From Smittia aterrima (Eukaryota > Arthropoda > Insecta > Diptera > Chironomidae), in NCBI GenBank assembly GCA_033063855.1, contig CP093831.1, positions 2,852,001 through 2,916,000 on the forward strand: a DNA stretch of 64,000 nucleotides, given 5' to 3'. Shown here in pieces: positions 33,612 through 45,300 of the stretch (its first letter is position 1; every line of letters starts with the position of its first letter). Both the position numbers and the translations under genes were made by a program. The notes under the pieces were generated by a model. It was given only the letters and a program-made list of their open reading frames with translations, was not told the origin of the DNA and did no database searches.

Positions 33612-34724
33612 TTACATGTCTCGATTTCTGTTGAATAAATATGACTCAAAATAGTGTGAACCATCTTTAGCGGTAAAGACAGGTGAAAAGTTTTGAATTA
33701 AGTGTTCGAATGCATCCTGTTTTGTGTCGAATACGTGTGAGCTCTTTCGTGCTTCGTTGACAAAATAATTCGAAAAATATTGAGAAACCTCAATCGTCGC
33801 GAGTGTGTGCGGGAAATTATTGTTTTCAGCCCTGCAAATAATAATTAAATATTTATTTCGTTTCATGTTTAAGCTTCAACTCACCATTCGAAAGCATTTT
33901 TCTCGCTGTGGAAGAGTGTTCCATAAAACGGCAAATATTCGTGCTCGATAGATGTGACGACCATCTTCCCTTCTCGATCCATGTTGTAACTGAATGGGAT
34001 CCAAAGCTTAGACGGAACTGAACGCATGAAAACATCTTTTGGATAACATTTCTTGGCGTTAAGAATTCCAACTGGGTGTGTAGTGATCATTCGTTTGATA
34101 TGCTCCGATGCCGACTTAAAAATCGATGCTCTTCTCGAATCTGTTGAATGATCAAAGAATGAAGTCTTTGAAATGTTGAATTCGCTTACCTTTCTTTGAG
34201 AGAACAAGTGAAACAGCCATTGCTTCAAGTTGACATTCTCGACTGATTTCTTGACCATAAGATGATTTATGCAGCATGATATCCATTCCAAGACCGATTC
34301 CAAAAACCGGAAAGAAATCTTTTCGAGTATTGAACTCAGTTGCGATTTCAATTATTTCTTCAGCAGCTTCGCTGTAACCGCCTTTCTGCAACATGTCAAC
34401 ACTCCCACCCGGCAACAACACTCCATTGATCTTCGACATGATCGTTCGATAATATTCTGGTTCTCTACCAACCCAAATCGGAACGACGCGAGCTTGAGAA
34501 ACAAGAATCTATTTCCATTCAGTTCTTTTTAATTTCAACAAACCTCCTCCACTCTCAACCCATTTCACATAGGACGCAGCAATGAACGAATCATATTGAT
34601 CCGGATACATAAGCTCAAACACTTTCGAAAGCTCTTGACAGAGAACTCCAATTATTGGACGATCATGTGCTGTTGCTTCAGGAACAAATCCAAATATGAA
34701 CCAACATGCGAAGAGCAGCAACAT
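33612..34724 (-). CDS. GGH: Gamma-glutamyl hydrolase homologue lacking catalytic Cys
   Basis: Four exons (34724-34544, 34492-34190, 34140-33885, 33831-33612) give 319 aa (human 318). The ATG at 34724 opens a signal peptide (MLLLFACWFIFGFVPEATA). The class-I glutamine-amidotransferase-like fold is clear: RPIIGVLCQE, IAASYVKWVESGGARVVPI, INGVLLPGGSVDM, SEYFVNEARK-like YFSNYFVNEARK. The nucleophile elbow, GTCLGFE in human GGH, reads GIGLGMD (codons ATC GGT CTT GGA), so the catalytic cysteine is glycine. The catalytic His segment WHPEK is FHSEK, His kept. Known role of active GGH: lysosomal/secreted removal of polyglutamate from folates. Hydrolysis is predicted lost here, and the intact frame, signal peptide and splice sites argue for a selected pseudoenzyme, not decay. 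It is convergent with CABIN1, stops 69 bp apart. Confidence 0.9.
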
Positions 34725-37700
34725 TTCAAGTTCAAAATCAAACAAAAAAAAACTTCAAGTGAAAATTTGGTTAAAGGGAAATTTTGTTTTATACTTGGAG
34801 CTAATTAGAATTGAATGGAGTTAACAACATTAAGCGCAACTAATTGAATTAGGGGTTCGCACACAATAAGAGAGAGAAAGATTTATTGGAAACCTTCCGT
34901 CAGACACAGAGTGCTGTATTGTGAATAGTAATTCAGCGGAAGCATCTAAGAGCAACAACTTTAGCTTCTCCGCTTGTTAATTGTTTTCTAAGTTTATGCG
35001 AAAGTTTCTTCAATTACCGCTGTTGATTTATTCGATGGTTAAGTTAAGGAGCTTCGTGCCTTCCGGTACGACACCAAACACGTGAGCTTGCGGTAATGAC
35101 GACGGTGTTCCTAACAAACGACTCGACGAAAGAGAAATTGAACAGGTGCAGGCTTAAGTCTGAGGGAGAAAATAATTATTTCGTTGCATAATTTATGGTG
35201 AGAAAGAAGAAATCAAAAAAACCATAAAACTGCAATCCAGACGCGAAGGGTATTGCACCCTTCTGCCTTCAAATGTCTGCGTGCAGTTAACGCCTTTTAC
35301 TTCAATCGTTCGTACTCGCATTTCCCGTTCTCCTACTTCTCCGCCAACTAAAAATTATTCCGTAGAACGAAGGGAGCCGGTTTATCGATACATTATTTTT
35401 TCAAAGAGAATCGTGGAGCCGTGAAAGTATTTTTCACCGTATTTCATAGGCAGATGGTCGCTCTTACATCAGAAGAATACGAAGCAGCTTCAGATTCATT
35501 ACAAAAGATAATTGATTGATGGTCAGACGACGCGAGAAAAGAAACTTTTTCAAGTTGCTAAGCTCTCGCCTTTTTTTCTACCGATTTCGTTGAAACTCGT
35601 TTTATGTTCTTTCAAGAACCCTCATGATCATCAAGAAAATCTTTTTATGTTGAACGCAAATGATTGACAATAAACCCGAAAACAAGCGAATAAGCAAAAG
35701 TAAAAACATGAGAAATTGTATTGACGTTAACTCATCAAGAAGCTCGAGTTTCTTTCGATCGTCGTTTTCTTTTATTCGCTAGAACTTCGAGCATGTAAAT
35801 ATTGTTCCACCTCTCGCTCAAGCGATTTTGATTGTCAGTGACTGTTGAAACAAAAAGCTGTTTGTTCTAAAGACTTGTGTGTTAAGAGTCATAATTTATG
35901 ATCGGCACAATGCTTCCGACACGAGAAGTAATTTCCTCAACAGAGGAAGCAATGTCCAGAATATTACACAATTCGCCGACGATCACGGTTTTTTTGCCGA
36001 GTTATTTTCAGTGGCGGACGCCACACACAAGCGCAATAAATATTAACATTGCCATGGTATCCAAATTGCCGACAACACTTAAACAAGAAACTTGTTTCGC
36101 TATGGATATCAAACGTTAGTATCGAAGTTTTGTTCTCCAAATTCATTTGTGTGTTGTGTTCAGTTTGTGTTTCATCGTCGTGCCATTCAGTTGGATAACC
36201 GCGTCAGCTCGCGAGAAAAAGAGAAGAGAAGAAGGAACCAGAAAAAAAAGAATAAACGAGTGCAGTGATTGGAAGTGAATTTAAGCATTTGCTTTTATCC
36301 GATGACAGTTTAGTCGATAAATATTTCATATTTGACATCACCACGATCGATAGCCAAGGTTGAAGCATTGAAAACAGAGAAAATAATTTCAATTCATCCG
36401 GTTAGCGTATAATTCAAGTGAAAACAGGTGTTTGAAAGGTGAATCTCGTGAACAATTTTATTTTGCGGAATAAGTGACGTAAATAATTCTTAAATGCGTT
36501 GCACAAGAATTGTGTTGATTAAACAAAAAATGTTCTGCGACATCGACACACGCCAAGCCATAATTCCAACCCTGACTTCGGAAAACTGCATGAAACGATT
36601 TTTATGGAAATGGCGATTTGTTGATTAGATTAAAATGAATTCTAATGAGCTGATTTCTCTCCAGGAAAAGCGACAGTTTCGTAACAAAATGGTTCTCACG
36701 TTATTTTTCCGCGAAAGCATGAACAATTCTCTCGCCGCGTTTCCGATAAAAAGCTGTCACAATTGACAAGATAATTATCGAAGTTTTTTTCTCGCTCTCG
36801 TTTGGACTACGTTCTTCGATTTTTCTGTGATTTCTTTACATCAACAAATGAAATTGTCTGACGATGTTGTCGTTGGCGAGAGTGCAAAGTCACGTTAATC
36901 GATTTTTAATTCACATCGGCTTCAGTTTGAAATCAAATATTGCTTCGTCGAAAAGTTTAAAAGAATCGTCAACTAATATTCGCGCGAAGTTAATCATGCA
37001 GAAACGTTGATGGCAAGCCTTAGAGTAACGGCCGAGAAGAGAAAAAGAAAAACCAGTCGACCTTCATCTCTTGTACAGAAAGCCATGCTCGTTTTAATTA
37101 GACTGCCTTTGAATGACTAATCAAACTATTTTCAGATCGACTTTACATTTTATGTCGTGACCGCGAAACTTTGCATTAAGAAATATTGAAGCCGCTAAGT
37201 TATTTTCGCGCGTCTAAGTCGAACGGCTTCCAATAATTCGATTCCAATTCCTATTCGGGCGGAGAACAGTTTCAAGTGATAAAGAGTCACAATAATTGCT
37301 CTAACGTCGTCTCTCAGGTCGTCAATATAAATAGTAATTATGTAAATTCTAATTACAGACAAGCTCAGAAGCCTTGGACCAATTTATTTTAATTGGTCAT
37401 CGTGTCAATTGACTTCTGAGGTGGCTGTGCTTATCTTGACAAACGAGATTGTTGAGTGAAATTAGGAAAATTCTACTTGATTGGAAATATTTAATAACTT
37501 TGCAATTTAGTTCAACTTTGTTATGGCTCGTTCAACCTCAAAGATGATTCATCATACAAACAGACAAACACACTACACACAAAGATGTTCGAGTAAATGC
37601 GCGACAAAGTTCTTCTTAAGGAGTGTCCCAAATTGCTTTCGACTTTGTGCATCGCTTTGTCTTCAAACTGAACCAGATTTATGATATTTGCTCATTGCTA

Positions 37701-38031
37701 ATGGGTCGTTGAGTTTCTATATTGTTCCCATTTTTTAAAAGACAATTCCTCGGAACGATCGCATTTGTTATTTCAAGCAAAGAAGCGTTGAAGGTCAGAG
37801 TAAGCATTTGGGTTGAAATGGGTCACGTAAAAAAAAGCTGACGAAATAGCGTCGATAAGCAATTGACTTTTGATCGATGTGGAAATGTGTTGAATCAAGT
37901 AAACCACAGTTACGTGAACATATTTCCATTCACCGACACATTACGTTATTAAGATCGGAATATTATTTCAACTCTTACTTAGTAGACCACAATTAACACG
38001 AGGCTAATGAATCTTAAATTATCTTTTACAG
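34725..38031. other. Upstream region and 5'UTR intron of clavesin-like gene
   Basis: This 3.3 kb holds no supported CDS. An acceptor (ATCTTTTACAG) ending at 38031 places the clavesin ATG in a second exon. Candidate donors are GTGTTT near 36428 and GTGAAT near 36439, after TCAGTT initiator-like sequences at about 36.16-36.19 kb, which would make a 5'UTR intron of about 1.6 kb. This is inferred. Confidence 0.45.
35393..35400. promoter_or_regulatory. DRE-like palindrome TATCGATA
   Basis: This is an exact eight-base DNA-replication-related element, the DREF site found in many fly housekeeping promoters. It lies 0.67 kb upstream of the GGH start and about 0.8 kb upstream of the proposed clavesin first exon. 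A chance match is possible. Confidence 0.3.
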
Positions 38032-38090
38032 CTCCTCAAGTCAATTGTGTTGTGTGAGATGATCTGAGATATTCAACGTTAGAAAGAAAC

Positions 38091-39251
38091 ATGTCGAACC
38101 TTTACGACGAGTACGGAAGTAAACCCAACAACCATTACGGGAAATCCACCGGTTATCAAGTAAAGACGATTAATAACTCGAATAATGGAGACAAAATGTC
38201 ATTCAACAAACATGACGCCAATGAGAGATATCGAGCATTATGCATTATTAAAGATCTTATCGGTGCAAGTCGCGATTTAGCTCTTAAAGATAAATCGTGT
38301 TACTCGGACGATGAATTTCTTTATCGATTTCTGTTTGCTCGAAAATTCAATGTCACGGAAGCTTTTCAATTGCTGATAAACTACCAGAACTACAGACAAA
38401 AGAATCACGATCTGCTGCAACGACTTTGCGTTCTTGATGACACGATTCAAATGGCTTTGCGTGATGGCTTTCCTGGCGTGCTCAAGAATCGAGATCGACG
38501 AGGAAGGAAGGTGTTAGTGTTCTTCGCCGCGAATTGGGATTACACGCAATATTCGCTTTTGACGGTTTACCGCGCTATGCTCCTAACACTTGAGAAGCTT
38601 TTAGAAAATAAGCAAAATCAGGCGAATGGCTTTGTCGCGATCGTCGATTGGACTAACTTTACGCTTAGACAGAGCGCGCATCTTAATCCAAAAATACTGA
38701 AGCTCATGATCGAGGGATTGCAGGTCAGTTTACGATGATAAATGTGAAAGTAAAACAAATTTATAACCCTCGACATTTCTCAGGATTCTTTTCCAGTTCG
38801 TTTTAAAGGCGTTCACTTCATAGGTCAACCTTGGTTCGTTGAAGCGGCTCTCTCAGTCATCAAACCATTTTTGAATTCAAAGACACGATCTCGAATAAAG
38901 TTGCATGGCTCAAACTTATCGACGCTTCATGAGAATTGTGCGCGCGATATTCTTCCGCCTGAGCTTGGTGGGGAAGGCGAACAGTTCAATCCACTCACAT
39001 GGTATCACATTCTAGTTGAATCGAGTCAAATCAACGGACCGTTGCCTCGCTACTGTATCACGCAAACCATTCCCTACTCGAAGTCACCGTCCATTGCATC
39101 AAATGTCAGCATCAACAATAACACAAGTGATGACGAAGTGTCAACTAAGAGCGCGTCGAAAGCTCAACAATATAAAAGTCTCACAAAATCCAAGTGCAAC
39201 AACCTGATAAGTGATTCGGCAAACAATACTTTACTGAACTTTAGTGACTAA
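38091..39251 (+). CDS. Clavesin-like CRAL-TRIO lipid-transfer protein
   Basis: Two coding exons, 38091-38723 and 38784-39251, give 366 aa. A Ser/Asn-rich N-terminus precedes the CRAL-TRIO N domain (DDEFLYRFLFARKFNVTEAFQL) and the lipid-binding SEC14 domain (FPGVLKNRDRRGRKVLVFFA, NGFVAIVDWTNFTLRQSA, FPVRFKGVHFIGQPWF, LPPELGGEGE). The C-terminal 80 residues are Ser/Asn-rich and low in complexity. LPPELGG and the FIGQPW segment place it with clavesins / alpha-tocopherol-transfer-like proteins. Known role: clavesins bind phosphatidylinositol 3,5-bisphosphate and act in late endosome/lysosome morphology, mainly in neurons. The ATG context AAGAAACATG is good, and a 5'UTR intron ends 59 bp upstream. 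Confidence 0.9.
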
Positions 39252-42200
39252 GGAAACGCGTGCACAAGAATAACTTCAAGTCTTTTAATTTTTCTACATT
39301 TTTTCGACTTTTGGAAATGCGGAAATTAATAATTATTAACTCTCTTTTAAAGAAAAACCGTCCAATAACCTTAAACAGCACGAAATGCATCAAAATTTAA
39401 TTGTTCTACAAAACTTGAGAGACTGATTGTAGGCTTGAACATTTTTCGAATATTGCAGCAAAGATAAAGAAGAAGAAAAATATTTATTCCAATTCGTATC
39501 TGCGAGGCATTTTGCACTCGACGATCGTTAATTACACATTTTTTCCATTTCTCATTTCATTGCCTCGAATATTTATTTAATGAAGTGTCAGACTGATGTT
39601 AAACTTCCATCCATCGCTCTTGTGTTTCCTCACGAAATAAAACTTTTCGACAATATATGAATCGCTTTTGACAATAGACTTTCGTTTCTTCTTGTGAATT
39701 ACAGTTTCAGGTCTGTGCTGGAGACTTAATAGTTCTTTGTGTTGTCGCTCTAGTGAACACATTTCCACTTCTGATGAGAAGGCGAGGTAGACTTACTCGA
39801 ATGTGAAATAAGATCTATGCTGGAATTAAAACATCCGAAATTAAGTGCTCACAAGTTGGTAATGAGTCATGAGCTTGTTTCGATTTTTGTTTTCAGATTT
39901 GATGAGCTTCCGTTTCTTGTTAAAACTAAAGAGCTTTGCGTACAAAAAGTTAATTGCACGGTCAGCTGTGAGTAATTTCTTCTGTAAAATCAAAATATTC
40001 ACGTTACATTTGCTTTGTTGTACTTTGAGCATCTAATCTTCTTTTTTTCTCTCAGCGATGTACCATAAATAACAATAAAGAACAATTTGGGGTTAATTTC
40101 ATCGCGTGAATCAAACGAATCATGAGAGACCACAAATTGGCCGAACGAAAATTGCGTCAGGCTCAGTTATATCTCAGATCAACATTAGGAAACCTTCAAC
40201 CCGCTGTGAATCATTTAAAGCTGAGATCAAATTTTGCTCGATCAAAATCTCTAATTGTCCACAGTTGATGCAATAACCTTCAACTACGCCTCATGATGTC
40301 GATTAATTAGTTTGATCTTTCGTAAGCGATGCTTTCTGCTAAATCGAAATAAAAAACTTAGTTTGATCGTTTTCTTCCATTTCTTTATTTAATTTTAGTT
40401 TAAAATTTGAATAAAGTTTTTTTTCTTTCACTTAATTTCTAAAAAAGTTTTTAAATGAATAATTTTTTATTTTTTTTTCTCTCTAAGATCTCGTTTAATA
40501 ATTTACAAAGACACTTCATTTCTTTCTTCATCGCTTCAAAATATGTGCTTTAATTCTAAACCGATGCCTTAAGATGTTTGTAAAAGGGAAAAAATCAAAG
40601 TGTTGCTCATGCCCTAACGGAAAATCCAAAACAATTTCCACGTGAAAAATTATTTGCTCAACAAATAATCAAACTCAAACTTGTAATCTCATTTTTGACA
40701 TTTTTTTGAAGATCGGCGAATAAATCATTTGAATCTTTTAAAAATTTTCTTAAGAATTACGTTTTTTTTAAAATATCTTTTCTCATGTTTTTCTTTCCAT
40801 AGCTTAGTGTTAATAATTATTTATATTTTTCTTTTTCTTAATACGAAAGGAAAAACACCAAATCGAATGATTTTTTTGTCCCTTAACAGCAAGTCATGTA
40901 ATTTAATTTCCTCAAAAGTTTTTTTTATCTGCAAATGAGATTTTCATCTTCACGATTATGAGTTACGTTGTTAATCAAAGTTATCGACCATTGATTCCAA
41001 GCCAGAAGTTAAAATGTTTAAGTGATCAGCTCCAGGCAGATGTGAAATATTTTCTCGTTTTATTTTAATGCTGCACAGAGACAAAGAAACGATTCTCGTA
41101 GCTTGAAATTCCATAGAAAGAAGTTTTCCGGGGAGGAAATCTTACGAAGTCGACCAACGTCTCATCGCAATCTTCCCTCAATATATTTTTTCATGTTCAA
41201 TAATCATATTTGCATTCTAAAAATTTTCTTCTGTTCTATGTAAATATAATGTAGTTATAAAATAGAATTATGTGTTGTATAAATATAGTTTATTTGAATA
41301 ATAAAATATTCGCCTTAACTTTTAAATTTCCATGTCAATAAATAGCAGATTTTGGGAAGAAATGAGTCAGAATTATTTACAACTTTCGAAATGGATAGAA
41401 TTCAAAAGACATGAACGACCGGAAGTCACTTTCTTGAAAGTTTGAGGAAATAAAGTTTTGTTCTTGTTGGACAGTAAGTTTTTGGTCGGCAAAGGAAAAG
41501 TTAACAATTTATTTATAGAAAAACAGCGGAAAAAGAATTGTACACAACCATTGAATAAAATCAGTTAGCTATTAAGTTTCTGCAGAGTATGTTAAGTAAA
41601 ATATTATTTACAAACTTCACCATCGTCATCATGTGTGAGAAATAACGGTTTGAATATTTTTTTTTTCCTTTTCTTGAGTTCAATTGCTTTTTTGTCAAAT
41701 GTGTGACTAAGAGAAAGAAATGAAAAGGAGGAAAGTTTGCTTTGTTGGCTAGACAATCGCAATTTCTTTGCTTAAGGTGCAGGAGATAAGAGAATTGGGC
41801 CTGGGCATGTGTCGTCTTACGATTATCCTATGTCTAGCTAAACATTAATTAACCATCTGAAGATAATGACATTGATTTAAAGAAGCTTCAGGTTACTGCC
41901 TTTCAAACAAAGAACTCAAAGAAACTAAGCATGACAAAATTGAACTAAATCGAGATTTTTTCTAACTTAAAAAAAAACTCTACGTAATTTTAAAATTAAA
42001 GAGGTAAGTGGAATTTAATCTACACAAAAAATTCCTACTTTGCCCAGTCTGAAGTTTTTAAACTGATGTCGAATTATTCTTTTCAACATGCATGAAAACT
42101 TTTCGTTCCTCTTCGATAAAAATAAATCTTAAAAAGCCAAAAATAATAGTTCACTTTACAGATTATCTCTTCGTGATGTTTCATTTATCATCTGAATTCA

Positions 42201-42381
42201 ATTTTTTTTCAAATGGAGGCAAACACGTCGACAAGTTCGTAAAATCAACGACGATTTGCATACCTTGTCCAGAGTTTTGTGTGAAAATGGGGAACATTGT
42301 TGGGTTCGTCGTTGAGAAGTGAGTTGTGCTGTTTTGGGGAGACGATGATGGCTGATCTGAGCTGATCGAATCGAGCCGTTG
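39252..42381. other. Intergenic, clavesin-like / ZSWIM8 3' ends
   Basis: This is 3.1 kb, AT-rich. Minus-strand frames near 39.58-39.77 and 39.84-40.03 kb have local acceptor (TTCTCATCAG) and donor (GTAAGT) look-alikes and a downstream AATAAA, but joining them needs introns of 21-33 bp or breaks the frame, so no gene is called. Poly-T runs are common at 40.4-40.9 kb. Confidence 0.45.
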
Positions 42382-45300
42382 TCATTTTGTTTGATTTTGC
42401 ATCGCAGCGTTTATTTGCGTCCAAAGCTCTTTCTTGCATGATTTTGATCTGAGAAGAAATTATTGAAGCATTCAGAGAAGAAGTTCAATTAAAATTGTTT
42501 TTCAAGACAAACCTTCGAATCGACTGAATCCAGTCCTTAAACTGATTGTGACCTTCGGGCGTAATCTGGAAAGCTGCACGAGCTGATAGAATTGTATTGG
42601 TAAACTCTTCATAGTCTGATGTCGTCAGATGATACAACTTCGTGTGAATGCATTGAATATACCTGAGAATATTAAAGTTTAATATTTTTTCTTCTTAAAA
42701 ATAAAATGAATCTCACATTTGCTGACACTTCTGCACTAAAGGCAAAAGCGCTGACCTCAAATGTTGCATCACCAACGCTGAGTTGTTCGAATTGCTTCTC
42801 GCCAAGTAATGAGCTGATTCGATTGCCACTTCATGAAGAATGAATGGACTCACAATAGAGTTAACGGCACAGATGCAGAACTGATGTAAATATTGAGTTC
42901 CAAGTCGTTTTGAGATCCTTAAGAGCCACTTCACATCATCACCATATGGTGGATTCCTCGCGTATTTCGCTTGAGGACGATCATCGTGAACACGACGAGC
43001 TAATGTTTCCAAAGCGAGCATGCCTACATTGTAAGCCTGAAGCAAATATCTCAACTGTGTAGGGCTAAATTGATGTCGATGGCGAACATTTATTCCGGAT
43101 GACGCATTCGTATTAGGAAAAACGACCATCGGCGGAGGTTGTTGTCTTCCCATGTTCGGACCAGGCTGACCACCCATTGCTCCATTTCCTTGTTGAATTC
43201 CAACAGGCGGTGGATTTCCAAAGTACTGCATAGCTCCAGCGATCGGGCCCGAGTGATTTGGCGGCGGAACGTTAACTTGAACCGGCATTTGAGAGAACTG
43301 TTGAGGTCCATTGCCGCATGGCATTTGTTGATAGGGCTGTGGAGCTTGTGGGTGAGGCATCGGATATTGCGGAGCCATTTGAGGCTGCACATAAGACGCT
43401 GCTGGGTTGTTTGCGTGAGCTTGAGGCGGAGGAGGATAGGGAAATTGGGAAGGTGATATGTACATTTGCATTTGATTTGCAGCATGATAGGGAATATTCG
43501 GATAAATCTGTTGGCAGGGGAATGGAGCGTATGGATAAGCGGGCAAGCCGATTTGAGCTAATGGAATTTGCGGGGGAGGATAGGACTGTTGTGGATTCTG
43601 TGATCCAGGCGGCGGCGCCGATGCGACTTGTTGCTGCTGTTGAATGTCGTTCGAACTATCAACAAGTGACATTAAGTTTACGTTGAAGTAATCGTGTTGT
43701 TCTTCGGGCTCCAATTCTCCTCCTGGAGTGTTACGTAAGTACAATTCGTACCAATACTTTGCGACTTGAAAAAGAACTTCAGGATAAACGCCTCCACCCT
43801 TTGCTGCCTTCTCAACTGTGATGCATGATCGTTCCAACATTTGATCACTTTGTTCCTTACACTGAAGAATCGCTCGTTGAATTTCATTTGGATTAAGTGC
43901 CGCAGCGTGTGGCAGAACTGACAGAGCTAGTTCAGCTGCTGGATAAACCATATTTCCGTCCCAACCTCGAGACGACGCACGATCAGCCATTCCGGCAGTT
44001 TCTGGCGGAGTCAAATGACCTTCCCACGTGTCAATCAAGAATGAAATTGCTGGTGCTCCAATTTCCATGGCTTGACCCATAATCCAAGATACGTGCGATG
44101 AATACGTTCGTGACAACCAGTTGGGACTCACACAGTTATGCAAGCCCAGAGCGTACAATCCAATTTGGAATGCGCACATGTGAAGTGCTCGGTGTGGATC
44201 ATGCGAGTTATTCGTAGCATTCGCCTGTGTAAATAATGAAGTTGAGCTATTTCCACCTCCTTTTGTTAAAACATTTTTAGCCAGCTCGAACATGAAGTGA
44301 GCACTTGCTTCAGACGGTTGATTGGGAATTGACGGATAAGCTCGTTTTCCTTTATAGCGAAGATCTTTTGTTCTTGAGATTGTTCCGGTCATTGCGCTTG
44401 ACATCATTTGGGGAGGAGTGCTACTTGCTGCTGGTTGAATCGTTGACGCTCCAGCCATTGCATTTAAGCTCATGGCAGATATTCCACTTTCAAGCTCTGC
44501 ACTTGTGCTGCTTTGTGGTCTTGAATTGCCATTAAATTCATTGAGAATATCGTTTGTAGAATATTGAGCTTCAACTTCAGCATCCATTCTCATCTGCGAT
44601 GATTGACTTCGAGTTGGAGGGTTGTTCGAGTAATAAGACGGCAGCAAAGGTATCTTAATGAGTGTGTGAATCTCTCGATCTAACAATTTTTCCATAATAC
44701 GACAAATCTTTCTTGGTTCGTCTCTATAATAAGACAACAATGTGAGTGCGAGATCTCCACGTTGTCTTCGAGTTCCTTCGCAAAGAAGTGGATGTTCAGC
44801 TTCGGAAACATTCGCTTTGAGTCCCAAAGCTGCGACTGCTGCTTCAAATCCAAGATTTTCATCCGTTGGATAACGATACGATGTGCAGAGTAGCTTCAAT
44901 CGATTTTCTTTTCCCGTGACACTTGGTATAACCAATGCATCAAATATAAAGCTCGCAAGCATAATTGGCAACAGAGCCTCGCCTCGAGTTTTAAGCGATC
45001 CGTCACGTAAAGCCTCTGCTCTTTCTCGAATAACTTTCAACTCCATCGCTCCGAGAGGAATTTTTTTCAACAAGGCCAACAAATCAGATTCTTGATTCGC
45101 AAGCTTGACTTCAAGTGGTTTTGTGCTTGCTGGTGGCCGAGGCATTTCCAATCCAAACAAACAAACTCGGAATGCAATGTGATAATGTTCGGAATTCTCT
45201 GCCAAAACTGTGCACAGGAATGCGCATTTTGCGAGCGTAGCAGAAGCGAGAACACTAACTTGATGAGAAATCGGGTTAATATGCTTTTTCCCTTTTCGCT

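Noticed and set aside
39577..40150. Possible minus-strand gene with exons ending at a TTCTCATCAG acceptor and followed by AATAAA
   Set aside because: Joining the candidate exons needs introns of 21-33 bp or changes frame; the frames carry no motif. Probably chance splice-like sites in AT-rich spacer.
40225..40260. AAATTTTGCTC segment similar to part of miR-87
   Set aside because: The match is 11 nt with a mismatch in the seed region and no hairpin partner.
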